From NCBI GenBank assembly GCA_027257055.1, contig JAPVLO010000973.1, positions 1 to 64,000 on the forward strand: a DNA stretch of 64,000 bases, read 5' to 3'. The position numbers and the translations under genes were made by a program. Positions 48,061-60,054 of this stretch are shown one piece after another; the first letter of the stretch is position 1; each line of letters opens with the position of its first letter. Origin of the DNA: Cephalopachus bancanus. Its lineage: Eukaryota; Chordata; Mammalia; Primates; Tarsiidae. The notes under the pieces were generated by a model. It ran no database searches and was not told where the DNA came from. It saw nothing but the letters and a program-made list of their open reading frames with translations.

Positions 48061-51000
48061 CAGAAAAGTAATCATTTATTTAAACACAATTAATATGAAG
48101 ACCGTAGTGAGATATAATGGGAATAACAGATCTTTTGTGTACAGGTGTATGTTACTATCACCCTCCATTAATGAGAATAATAAAATCTGCCCCGTATGCC
48201 TAACATGCTGACTATAAAGAGAAAATGACTGAGGAGAAGTAAAAATCCATGGTAAACCATCAAGAAAGATTATTAGTAAAAAGTTTAACTGGTCAATTTT
48301 TATTTTATTCATTAAGGTTCTATTTAATGAAATATTGAAATATGCACTTGAATATTTTTCCCCAGTATTTTTATTTTTCTTGAACATTAAAGCAGGTTTT
48401 GAGTATTGATTTTTTTCTCCAAAACTATCCACATTGCCAAAAAAATGAGAAAATTACAAATTAATAAGACTTTACCAAATTATTTATTTTGCTTTAATCA
48501 ATTCAGTGTTGATACTATAAATCAAAAGTTAAGGTGGATAATGAGCCCATTCCTTCTTATATTTTTGATTTTAAAAATCAAAAATTTTATATAGTTTTTA
48601 GTCTAAGCATAGCTTCCTAAAAGTAACTCTGGCGTTGGCAAGCTCATACCAGTATAAGTACAGCCTCAGTCTCTTTTCAGAGTTTTTCCTGTAAGAAAAT
48701 AGACTGTAACCAAATTCTCTGTTCCAGGTTGTTAGATAATGTAGTATTTTAAATGGATTCTCCTTATTTTCAACTTCGTGCCACCTCTGAATAAATGATA
48801 TAACATTCAAAATAGAAGCTAGATGATCATGTCCAATTTAAGTCTGATAATCATATTCAAAGTTAGATTTCTTCTGAAAAATTAGTTACAAATTTTTTTT
48901 GGCATTTTCTTTCTTTTTCTTCCCATTTATATTAATTTTAGTTTACTAGACAGGCTGGTGAACATAGACTTCTTTTTCCTGAAAGACAAAGTGAAGAGCT
49001 CAGCAGTAGAAAAGTCGCAACAGCAGAGTGGCACTGGCTATCTACTGCAAGTTTCACTTTGTTAGCTTTCATAGCCAGTTAGCTTTAATGTTGGGTTCAT
49101 CATATGAATTGGGGGAACAAGATCAGCACTTGGGCACCAAACATCTCTATTATTATTGGTCCATTTGTTTCGGTGATTATTCTATACCCTACCACACCTA
49201 TTTATGGCCAAGACAAACAGAAGATGATGAGGGAATTCCTGCATTTTCCACAGAAGGAAAACATTAAAATCAAAGGAAAATCATGCTGATTAAAAGGCAC
49301 ACCTACAAACAAAATGAGACTAATTTGACTAATACTTGGGATTTCAACTCATTAAAACCAAAGGTATTTTTGAAAAAATTTTACAAAAAAAAGGTCATGG
49401 TCTTTGATGCAAGACTTCTTATTATAAGAAAATTTCTTATAGCCCAATTTTACCTATGCCTTTATTTTTAATTTCTCATGGACTATCCAATGACAAAAGA
49501 AAATATGCTCAATTAAGATTAAAATTCTGCTGAGAGAAAAAAACACACAATAAATTATACTTTAGTTCTCTTAACATTAAAACTTCAAGAAAATTCCTTT
49601 ATAATTTTATAAACATTAAATTATTTTGTGAAACTTGTCTGTTAAAAATCAGTAACTCCCTATATGTTAGAAAACATTTGCCTCTGAAATAAAAATGTGT
49701 GTATTTCTTTTGTTGGACTTAGATTTATTTTGTCGGAAGACAATTACTTGTGTCATTACATTCCTTAAATAATTTTAAAATAAACTGGGGGTAAAACGTT
49801 ACATAAATTAAAAAATAACATGATTTCTGAGGACACTAGCTATTTTAAAATGTCACAGCTACCTACTAGGTCTTATCCAGATGAAATTCATTATCTTAAG
49901 AATCAACATCTTGGCAAAGTCTTCATCACTAATTAAAATAATAGCAATGGAAGAGCATCTGCAATTACTCTGTTTAGGATAAAATTACAAGGGTTATAAA
50001 TCTCTAAGCTTCAGGGCATAAACTGATCGCCAGCTGGGTGAGAAAGAAATGTCTACCTATTGTGTGGTTTTGCAAAATTAGGTACATTATATGTTTTACT
50101 CCCTCAGAAACATCTGGCACAGATTACCATTTGAGACACTATTGGACTGCATGCAAGGGACACTACTTGACTAAGTTATAGAAATTGCATTGCATGATTA
50201 CATGGTTATATGGATATATACACACATATATATGTAGATATGTATATATATGAATATATGTATGTGTAGTTGTTGTTGTTGTTGTTGCTTTCTTAATTTT
50301 GGTTCAAATTCTTCCAAGGCCTAATGATCAAAGGTCACTACAGTTATCAGGTAGAACATAATTTAAGGGTTCAAATTTTGATGTTTGTCTTTTTGTCACA
50401 AAACAGACACAACATTTTTAAAGACCATATCTGATAGTTTTCATGGAGTGGGAATGGAGGGGAGGACCAAAAACAGAATGCCCGTGAACTTTAAACTATC
50501 ATGAGAGATTGTCAAAAAAGAATAGGGTGTAACGGTTCTAAGGCAGTTCCCTTTCCAGCCCCATCTTTGCTGCCCAAATGAAGAGACCAACTTACTTTCA
50601 GGCCAGAGATATAAACCTGCATGAGGAAAAAGGACTAGAAGATCTGTTACTCTCTTTTACTAGGTGCCATGAGGAGAAGAAAGATGGAGGAAGAGGCCAG
50701 ATGTTAGAGAATGTCTGCAGTGAAGAGTACTGTGTCTGTTTTAGAAATGCTGTCCAGGAGTGACCCTGGTGGTTCAGATCACCCATGAAGGAAAGAGAAT
50801 ACAAGAATATAACAGAAGTGGAGAGGAAGCTTGGGGACTGTAGGAAAGAGAACCCAGTAAGTGAGGAGAGCACTGCAGCAGAGTTTGAACATTGTGAATT
50901 CAGAATGGTTAATAGATAATAACCATTTATTGTTTTTAGCCAATTGCTAATTAATGGTTAAAAGTTTAGACTTCGTGATCTGTCCCTAGATTCAGGAACA

Positions 51001-51564
51001 CTCAGAAAATCCAAAAGCATAAAGGAGGCAAAGATACTTTTGTTCACGTTCAACTATCATTTATCAAATTCCTGAGTCACAAACTCAGCAATATGTAGAT
51101 TAACTAGAACAGGACTCCAGTTGCTGTTAATATTTTTAAGAATTAAATTTAATGTATATGTTTAATTCAAATCTTTGCAATTTTACTCTAGTTCTTGATA
51201 CTCCTTACCAACTTAGCCCTAGCCTTTCAGATCTGGATGTTATACTCATGGCCCACAAAAATATAGTTTTACAAACACTAGTATAAAAGTATCATGTTTC
51301 AATATAGTTCTTACTAGTTTATATAACTTGCATATCCAGAATTTGTTTAAAGTCTTTTTGTAAGAGAATCCAAAAAGCCATTCTCAATACTCTTTTTCCC
51401 CATTAGAAATAATACGTAGTGATACCAAGTTTTAAGCTCTTATTTTTCAAATTGTGGTCACCATAAGGTTCTGCAAAAAACTTTCAAGATCTTGAATTTT
51501 ATTCAGCCATAGAGCCTACAATGGAATATTGACACAATTTCAGTAATCACCAAAGAAGCTTATA
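48061..51564. other. No recognised repeat or gene
   Basis: About 3.5 kb. It has an AT microsatellite and (TTG)n near 50210-50288 and a small AT palindrome near 48562-48585. The minus frames at 48076-48432 and 48598-48810 have no domain; the latter follows an acceptor-like tattttcttacag but lacks other support. Confidence 0.35.
50208..50288 (+). repeat. (TA)-rich and (TTG)n simple repeats
   Basis: tatatacacacatatatatg-type sequence followed by seven gtt units. Confidence 0.9.
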
Positions 51565-52032
51565 CAGTAAGCCCCCTACATATGAACCTTCAAATTGCAA
51601 ACTTTCAAAGATACAAACGCACCTTCACATATTTAGTCACCTAAGTTAGTTCATGTGTCTGGCATACATTGTCATGTGCATGCATCCTCTGCAAGTAGCT
51701 GTGCTTTTGAGTACTTTACTGTATAGTACTGTATAGATTACAGTACTACAGTATCTTTATATCAAGCCCAGGATATCCAGAAGCAAGCTTAAAAGCAGCA
51801 ATGATGTACTGTGCTTTTCAAGGTACTGTACTATAAGATTAAAATTTTTTTATCTTTTGTGTTTGTTTTTATATATTATTTGTGCAAAAAACAATTATAA
51901 ACCTATTATAATAATACAGTACATAGCTGATTGTGTTGGGTACCCAGCCTAACTTTGTTGGACTTACCAAACAAATTGCACTTATGCATGCACGCTTAGA
52001 ACATAACTCATGTGTATATAGGGGACTTACTG
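51565..52032 (+). mobile_element. Tigger (pogo-type) element with both ends, internally deleted
   Basis: The left end is cagtaagccccctacatatg; the right end ...gtatataggggacttactg is its inverted counterpart. A TA lies immediately left of the element, as expected for this family. Inside are aactttcaaagatac, gtacagtactgtatag and a short transposase scrap (aagcaagcttaaaagcag). At 468 bp it lacks most of the transposase gene. Confidence 0.85.
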
Positions 52033-52774
52033 TTTTTCCTTCAAACATACCTATAAGGCTACATTTGTATACTTTGCTTCCCCTCCCCATATTAGTACTC
52101 ATGGAGTTGCTGATGGTCAGTTCATGGTCCATCACAGACCTCAGATGAAGTATTCCTGCATACTTTCAACACTGTCAAGGAGTCAGTGGTTCTGTATCTG
52201 TCCAAGTACATTTTCTCTGAAAGGAACGTTATTGGCTGCTGATTAGAATAACAGCATTTCAAGTAGTCACAATATAAATGATGACTGTGCTCTTACAAAT
52301 TAGTTGAATTTTAATACTCTTGGTAAGTTTATTTTGACTAAATTATTGTCAAATGAAATTTGAAAGTTTCAATTCAAAAGTCTTAAAACAGAAAAATTAC
52401 TGCAAAATGTCCCTAATATTTTCTGATAGTTACTGTTGAAGGAATTGCCAAATTTAGGTTCTTTATAACTGTAGTTGTTGTATCTGTGAATCATGAAACT
52501 AGGATCTGCCACACAGATGACCAAGTCAGGGACACGTGCGCAAAGCTGAGGTACGATAGAGGGGGCTTTACCTTTTCAAACCTCAAGTTATCGCTGGAAA
52601 ATTTGGGAGATTCAGGTCATAACTGTGGTGACCAACCTACTCTAGTCTAATGCTGCTAAGAACATTTTCTTTGGAAGAAAAAACAAGATTCTAGAGATTA
52701 ATTGGAAAGTCTAAGGTAAAGATGTTGTGAATTAATCTTGCGGAAGTGAAGTTGTGGTTAGTTAAGGGAGTGGC
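52033..52774. other. No recognised feature
   Basis: Unique AT-rich sequence between the Tigger and the LTR. Confidence 0.4.
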
Positions 52775-53345
52775 TCTGTATTAGTTTTGCAATGCTGCAT
52801 AACAAATTACTACAAAGTAAGCAGTTTAAAACAACACCCACTGATCATCTCACAGTTCTGTAGGTCAGAAGTCCTAGTGTAGCCCAGGGGGTTCTCTGCT
52901 CCATGTTTGACATGCATGATGCCAGTTGGACTGAATTTTCATCCAGACACCCTGCCAGGGCCTTTGCCCACAACTCAACTCTCTCAGGTTGCAAGCAGAA
53001 TTTATTTCCTTGTGGCTGTATGATTGAGGTCCCTGTTCCCCTGTTGGCTGCCAGCCAGGCATTGCTCTCAGCTCCTAGAAATGCACTGAAGTATTTCCCA
53101 AGTGGCCCACTCAAACTTCAGACCAGCAATGATGAACCCCTTAGCAAAACCCTTCTCAGAATTTGAATCTCTTTTAACAGTAAGCCCACTCTCTTTTAAG
53201 GACTCTCTTAATTAGGTCAATCACATTCAGTATAATTTCCTATTCCTAAAAATCAACTGATTTGGGACTTTAATTACTTATGCAAAATTCCTTCACAGCA
53301 TTACCTAGGCTAGTGTTACCTGAATGACTACGAGGAAGTATATGT
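52775..53345 (-). mobile_element. MLT1-like LTR, reverse orientation
   Basis: Plus-strand order: tgtattagttttgcaatgc, ctacaaagtaagcagttt, atctcacagttctgtagg, gttgcaagcagaatttat, ccctgttcccctgttggc, tcagctcctagaaatgc and cctattcctaaaaatc, the reverse of a MaLR-type LTR like the one at 44951-45628. The small overlapping frames here are antisense artefacts. Confidence 0.6.
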
Positions 53346-53406
53346 GTATACCAAGTGGTGGAAACCTTGGATTCAATATGGAAAGCAGTAACAGGCAGAT
53401 GTAGAG

Positions 53407-53570
53407 GTAAGTAATACATAGATAGATAGTCTATGTCTATGTCTCTATTACCTATCTACTATCTGTCATCTATCAGCTATCATCTGTCTACTACCTATCT
53501 ATCATCTATCTATTATGCATCTATTATGTATCTATCATCTGTCTATTATCTATTTATCTATCATCTCAAG
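53407..53570 (+). repeat. (TATC)n-type tetranucleotide repeat
   Basis: Imperfect gatagata then ctatctatcatctatct units for about 160 bases; this type is often variable in length. Confidence 0.95.
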
Positions 53571-53589
53571 TCGTTAGCTTACACATTCT

Positions 53590-55665
53590 GGGGGTTGGCT
53601 ATATAAATCTAAAATTCATAGTTAGGAATGGATGCTCACAGGAAGGCTAGAAACCATGAGTATGGACTAAAACTGTTGTCCACAGGTTGAAAGGTAGATT
53701 TTCTTCTTTCTCTTAGCCCATGCCTGTGGGCTCATATGAATTCCCATACAACTAGTTAATTAGGGAAGAAAAATCTCAGGTCTAGTTTATAAGTGGTTCT
53801 CTACGATATGCAGGCTCCACCTAAAAGTGCACAGCTACAGCACTGCAATCACTTTCTGGGACAGACATGAAGAACAGTGATGAAGGATAATTCTCCCAGT
53901 GGGCAGAATTTCTTTTTCATAGTGCACCTAGTGGTTCATCTGTCTGGATAAAGAAAAAGATGGAAGAATGAATCTATATCAATTAATGAGCTGGGGTTAG
54001 TGGTTTCACTGGATGGCCATGGTCTAGAAAGGAACATAATTTAAAAATTGGTGACAGGAAGGTCTGAGGAGACAATGTGGATAGACCTTTCTGAATGGGT
54101 ACAACACATGAAGTTATTTGTGTCTCATATCAGCAGAGGAGAACTTTTAAAATCAAACAGAAAAAAAAATGGCCCATTCAGTGGATTATGAATTACCCTC
54201 TCTCTCTAGCCACTCCTGTCACTGTTCAATGATCTCCCAAACAAAGTATTTATAGTGATTTATGAGATAAAGACTATATATGAACTCAGCAATGTAGACT
54301 TCCAGTCACCAACGCTGACCTGGCCTCTGCCAGAAACAAATACCAACACTGAGTCCCTGATATGGCACCATTCCTCGAGGTGAACAGCTAGTTACCTGAT
54401 GGCAGTTTGACTGTATTGGACTGCTTGTTTGTATGGAATAGATGGTCTGGATATGGATATGCCTTCCTTGACTATAAAGCACCTCTACGGTTTTGGTTCT
54501 TTTTCTGGTAGGGTAACCTAAACCATCATTACTGAAGAGTGATGGCCATTCAATCTTGACTAATTGTAGTTTTCCATTGACTTTAATCACAGGACATGGG
54601 GGTACTAAGAGATGCCCTGCAGGATCTCTTATATTACAAACCTACTTCTCATTCCCCCATTGTGTATTAGCAGCCCAATTTTCCCTTGGTAGTTGGAATC
54701 AATTACTCCAACCAGCACAGTAACCCAATCTGTAGATTTGAAATCTACAGACATAAGGAATGCCTTAACCACTGTCAAAGTATTCTGTACGCCATTTTTT
54801 CTGACCAGTAAACTCACTCCATAGCTAATGATATTCAGTAAAAGGCCAATGCTCATGGAATTCACTAGTTTTTACATGTTCCCTATCATACCGAAGCAGA
54901 CACTTGGTAGAATGGTGGAATGGCCTTTTGAAGACTCAATTATGGCACCAACTAGGTGGCAATGTCTTGCACAGCTAGTGCAGTGTTCTTTAGGATGCAG
55001 TATCTAGTCTAAATCAGTATCCAAAATATGATGCTATATGGTGCTATTCCTCTTATACTCAGCTTTTGCCAGAGCCTGATTCGAGAGATGAAAATGGAAC
55101 GCCCTCCTGTCACTATATCTCTAGAAATCCACTAGCAGAAGTTCTGCTATTCATCCCATGAACAGCTCTGCAGATCCAAAGGAAGGGATCTTTCACCAGG
55201 GAACATAATAATTATTCCACTAAATTAGAAGTTGCTACTTGCACCAGGCCATTTCCAGCTCCTCATCACTTTAAATCAACAAGCAGTGATGGGGGTTATT
55301 TTACTGGCTGGGGCAATGTATTTTGACATCCCAGGGGAAATGGACTTGTTGCTACATAATGGGGGTAATTAGGAGTAGGTCTGGAATACAGGAAATCCTG
55401 TAGGCATCTCTTATGTCTCTTATGTTATATGACTAAAGTCAATAAAAAACTACCATACCGCAACACAATTCAGCGATGATTGCTAGTGGCTTATCCCTTT
55501 CTGTATTAAAGATTTAGGTCAATTCATCAGGCAAAGAATCTAGAACAGCTGAGATGCTTGCTGAGGACAAAATAAATATGAAATGGGTAGTGGATGAGGA
55601 TATCTAGAAATAACATCTACAACCATGTCAGCAGCTGCATAAATAAAGACTGCAATCATTATAAG
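53590..55665 (+). pseudogene. Endogenous retrovirus-L (ERVL) pol relic: RNase H, integrase and dUTPase remnants
   Basis: Plus-strand text follows an ERVL pol gene in order: an RNase H-like part to about 54200, an integrase-like part (about 54200-54470 and again about 54750-55200), then a dUTPase-like part (about 55255-55600). Landmarks are gcccagtgggcagaattt-type and ggaatggccttttgaag. Stops and frameshifts break every domain, and no LTR is directly joined. A block of dUTPase-like sequence in inverted orientation interrupts the integrase part (see next feature). It cannot encode protein. Family assignment is by sequence type. Confidence 0.8.
54470..54751 (-). pseudogene. Inverted dUTPase-like block inside the ERVL integrase relic
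   Basis: The minus strand of this block reads as an ERVL-type dUTPase segment (frames near 54306-54590 and 54629-54865 on the minus strand), while plus-strand integrase text sits on both sides. The right border lies in a perfect 11-base palindrome with one centre base (54729-54751). A second, more diverged, dUTPase remnant is in normal orientation downstream (55255-55600), so this is an added piece, not a simple inversion of the only copy. Confidence 0.75.
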
Positions 55666-55984
55666 AATTTCTTTCTTTCTTTGACATGAATATGTTTGTA
55701 TATACTCTGACAAAATATTTTTATTTTCTTCCTTTTCTTATCCTTTAATCATTTGACAGGATAGATAACTTCTTTATCTTAGTATTTAAATTACAGGATA
55801 TCAAAGGAGAAGAGTGAATATCACCAAAGGACTTTGCATCCTCTTCCAGGGAAAGAGCACGCTTTTGGTAGTATGCAGGATAGTTGCTTCATGTTAGGTG
55901 AAAATATGACTTTGTTTTTGTTTTTATTTGAAGACTAGGTATACTTTAAAGATATATATATATATGAGTGCCAAGTTGACAAAG

Positions 55985-56270
55985 GGTGAACTATGATGGA
56001 TTTTTTGATGTGTCAGTTTTGCTGGACTTCATTCCTCTCAGTTATTCAAACACTAATCTAGGTGTTGCTATAAAGAAATTTTGCAGATGTCATTAAGTCC
56101 CTTAATCAATTCACTTTAAGTAAGGGAAATTATTTTAGATAATCTTGGTGTGTGTGAATTAATCATTTCGAAGGACTTGGAAACGTGACTGAAGCTTTAC
56201 AGAGATGGTGGGGGAAGGGGAAAGAGACAGATTACAGAGATAGAAGAAAGGTATATTGTAGTAGGCTCTA
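55985..56270 (+). repeat. LTR-like relic of the MaLR/ERVL group
   Basis: ttgctggacttcattcc, aacactaatctaggtg, aattttgcagatgtcatt, aatcaattcactttaag and ttagataatcttggtg follow the same order as other MaLR-type LTR pieces in the window. The rest is lost. Confidence 0.5.
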
Positions 56271-56734
56271 CTACCTAGGTCTGTGTAAGTGTACTCTGTG
56301 ACATTCACTCAATGACCAAATCATCTAATGATGCATTTCTCAGAATGAATATTCCCTTTATTAAGAGACACATGATTGATAAATACAAATATGTCCTATA
56401 TGCTTTAGAACACTATACTGATTTCGCAAATAGCTAAACTTGCTAAATGGCTAGGAATGCCCACGTTGTTCATGTTAATCTTGCTGGGGATTATTAAAAT
56501 GTAAGTTGACTTGAATTTGGAGGTCTGTGGCAAAAATTTTCAAGAATGTTTAATATTAACTGATGGCCTGGGGTTTGGAATATTAGACCAGAAACATTGA
56601 TACTTAGACTGATGAAGACACAAAGGTATGAAAACTTGGAAATTATTGGTGCAGAACTTTTATGATTTTTTATCATGTTTCATATTTATTTAGCCTTCAT
56701 AGTATGTGAAATTTTTTATTAAAATAATACCACA

Positions 56735-56898
56735 GGCCAGCGTTTTGTTAAGCATTGGCCAGGCCACAGAATCTTTGCGGTATGGCTGCCATGTTTCCTA
56801 GTTTCGTGCTCTCCCCTACCTTGGGGAAGTGAATTTCCTCTCTCTCTTTCTCTTTCTCTAATTTATTTTCTAAATAAACTATTCTCCAATCTAAAAAA
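56735..56898 (+). mobile_element. Possible polyadenylated retrocopy (uncertain)
   Basis: A compact GC-balanced stretch (ccaggccacagaatctttgc, gctgccatgtttcctag) runs into a T/C-rich part, an aataaact polyadenylation-signal-like motif and then A8. This looks like the 3' end of an LTR or transcript. No clear target duplication was found. Confidence 0.4.
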
Positions 56899-56925
56899 AA
56901 TCATCTATGTAAAGGCAAAAAAATA

Positions 56926-57026
56926 TTTAAAAATTACTCATATGGGCAACCCCCTTAGGTCCCCTCCCACTGTGGGGGCTTTTCTGTTCTCTCAATAAAT
57001 CCTGCTTTTAAAAAAAATATTACTCA
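56926..57026 (+). mobile_element. About 78-bp retrocopy of an ERV transcript 3' end
   Basis: attactca flanks both sides (56933-56940 and 57019-57026), with extra A's. The insert ends ctcaataaatcctgctttt plus an A-tail. It matches the insert at 9357-9444 in the ggtccc-tcccactgt block and the polyadenylation region. Interpreted as a second 5'-truncated L1-mediated copy of the same ERV1-like R region. Confidence 0.65.
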
Positions 57027-58429
57027 CTCCTACCACTTGGAAAAACTACAAAAAGCCTTTCATGCCTTCATACATGAGATCATAGTCTTCCAAGGAATTA
57101 AAACCAAATAGCCATCGACAAGCAATAAATAAACAACAATGCAACTAGCATGGAATTCTACTTCCAAACTTAACTCATTTCTAGAATCTGTTATTGACCC
57201 AGAGAATTTGAGTGGACCCACTCTGAGTGACTGCAGCTAATAAATGTCATTTGCTTGGCTTCTTAACAAGGCTAATTATCTTACTATTCTCAGACTGCTT
57301 TTAGGTGACTTCCTAGTTTCTTTCGGGTGAACCTCAATGTTCTGTGAAACAATCCTTCAAACAATCTATCACATACTTGATTAAATTTCTCATAGACATG
57401 GGTTGTAGAAATAACTTCCATTTTATGTTAACTGGAACACAAAGTGTTAAGAGGACATGTTTGAGTTCAGCAAAATTAGATGCTCTGTGGCCTCAACTAA
57501 GTAACCTAGTCTCCAGAAATTTAGCTGTAGGCATATAGGGCACCAGTTTAATTTTAAGTATTTCTTTGGATATTGTTAGTTCCTAAGTTTCCGCTTTAGC
57601 ATCGCTGACACTTAGAAGGCTCACATTTGAAGAGAGTGAAGTATTGAACTATAAAAATACCACATTAATGCAAAAAATATAAAAGTATTATGATTTCATA
57701 TATAGCCAACTAATTGACGATAAGATTCATTCTTATAGCAACCCTGTTTGTCTGGGTGCACCAAGACAAGAAGTACTTTCTGGAGAGGTAAGATGCTTAA
57801 AATAATTTGCATTAAACGAGGGTGATGAAGGCCTTCATTAAGCGAGTGAAACACTCTAAACAGAGCATGTTTTTCAGCTTCCTTCAAATATATATGTCAA
57901 ATTCAAGTTTACCAATGAACTGCAAAGTCTCTTACTATGAAAACAACCATATTCTAGCCACACAACTTAAAAGATTACGAAATAAAAGAAAAAAATTGTA
58001 AATAAAAACAAAGACTAATTGGTGGGGATATAAAATTACACAAAAAGTTTTATGAGGAATCCTTCATTAAAAAGGGAAAAGATCAATTTTCTTTAAATAA
58101 GGCAATAGTTTTAAAATCTTAGATGTTCTTCTCTCTTTGCAAATAAAAAACATGTCAGCAATCCTTGTGTATAGTTATAGTTGATGTCAAATTCTATCAA
58201 ATTTGAGATGAGCTTTTTTGCCAATTTGGGAGCTAAGGGAATATATTATCTCAGACCACAACGGGTTTCATAAAAAGATTGAAGGAAATGGAAATCCAAC
58301 ACCAGTTAAGGAAATCAGCAAATAAATTACAAAAACTGTCCATTTGCCTGTCCCTTTTAATCTTAATGTCGTATTCAAACTATTGGGCATGTAACTGAAT
58401 ATCTCAACTGTACCTGAAGAAATAATGGA
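57027..58429. other. No recognised repeat or gene
   Basis: Unique AT-rich sequence. Part of 57150-57550 is more complex, but exon signals are absent. Confidence 0.35.
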
Positions 58430-58960
58430 GCGTGTCTCTGCAGTAAAACAGAACGGCACTAAACTGATGAGTTTAACCCAGCAGAAAGAGCGGCTGTAAA
58501 CATGACAAATGCCTGCTATTGATTTCAGGTTTAATTACTCTGTGCAGCACTGACAAAGCCCATCAGATGTTGTTGTGAAGTGTAAATGGAACAGACTACA
58601 CTTCACTGCCCATAGGAAACTGATGGTGTCTGCAGTTTGCATTGTTTACTTTATCCTCAGTAAACTTCAGCCTTGATCAAATTAACAAGTGCTACTAACC
58701 TCCAACAAACTACAATGCACTATGGTTTTACAGCAACAGCCTTGGAACAACAGTTCAGCAGCATCTCATTGATAACAAATGTCAGGCTCACGGCTGCTGG
58801 CGAACCCTTAAGCCCAAGACTTGCGAATTCTAACTCCAGGTCATTGGGATGTCTCTCTGCAGGTCTGACGTTTAAGAGATGGGAAGACGAGTTCTTTACA
58901 CTACCTGTTATTGAGGGGCCAGTAAATAGCTGATACCATTCGGTCTTTCCCAAAGAGTTC
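58430..58960. promoter_or_regulatory. Possible conserved non-coding element
   Basis: Repeat-free, GC-balanced sequence in an AT-rich, repeat-laden window. It includes a TTAATTA homeodomain-type core near 58531, a tgacgttt motif and no splice-bounded frame. Open frames overlap on both strands (58673-58953), consistent with low-stop sequence rather than a gene. Conservation is untested. Confidence 0.25.
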
Positions 58961-60054
58961 CTAGATTATTTATTTTCTGGTTCCTAATACATTTGTGAGT
59001 AGTTATAACTAACTTTAGGTTAATTGCTTTCCAGCTTTTCCCTTTTCCCTTTTTCTCTTCAGATAAATAAGTTGTATCTCCTTTCTCATTCAATTGAATA
59101 CAACCTTTTAAAAGTGGTAACTTTCAAAGGATAATACTGAAGGATATTATTGAAGTAGTAATTTATGATACTTGCAAAAGAACTTTTCCTTAAATGGTAG
59201 GCTTCTCAATTGACCTATTATTTGCTTTTCTCTACAAAGGCTATGTCAGAATTTGTTATTTGATCATCAATAGAGTGTACTAACTATTTATGTATACAAA
59301 GGTTTGTGTAAACAAGTAAAACAACGAAATGAGGATCTCTGTAAGCATTTGAATTGGATACAGGAGCAGCCAAAGCCAAAGTAGATTTCTGAAACGTCAT
59401 TCTCATGCTCCTCTTAGTTCATGCCACAGGGTGAGGTGGGCCCTGCTACCTCCTTCTGCATATGTTTGCTAGATACAAGAGCTGACACTAGTATTCGGCA
59501 CCTGATGCCAGGATTTTTTTCTCCTGTTCTTGGCAATGGCTGGTACGATGGTGGGCATTTATTCCCTTGTTTACACTCCCACCCTGGCAAGTTTCAATTT
59601 CTTTTCCTACATTTGTAATCTTTAGACTTACTGCAATCCTCTCCTTTTTTCCCAGATTTTGCACAATACAATGCCCTTCAAACTAGGGCAAAATCAGGAG
59701 GACTAGCTACTACATTAAAGGAATATTTAAAATAAATGATAAAACAACATTTGATAACTACAAAGCAAAAATTTAATAAAAAACTAGATTTCTAGCAAAA
59801 GAAAGACAGTGCAATCATCAGTGAATTATTTTAATAAATTTTGGATTTCTAGCCGAAGAGTATAGTCATCAGTCATTTAATTGATATTAAAGAAATAGTT
59901 TAAGGATACTAAAAGGGTGTTGGTGATAAATAATTTTAGAAAACACTTAGATTACTTAATGTATGCCTGATCATTTATCTACAAATTAAGAAGTTAAAAA
60001 CCTTTTCTTAAAAATGTCTTTTTATGTCCTTAAGTTAAAGAAAACTGCAGAGTT

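Noticed and set aside
48598..48810. Minus-strand frame following an acceptor-like tattttcttacag
   Set aside because: A single acceptor-like site is common in T-rich DNA; no donor, homology or composition signal supports an exon.
53407..53570. Regularly spaced repeats that could suggest a CRISPR-like array
   Set aside because: They are uninterrupted tetranucleotide units without unique spacers.
58673..58953. Overlapping frames of 77-86 codons on both strands
   Set aside because: Both strands open in the same place indicates low stop density, not two genes; no splice borders or known domain.
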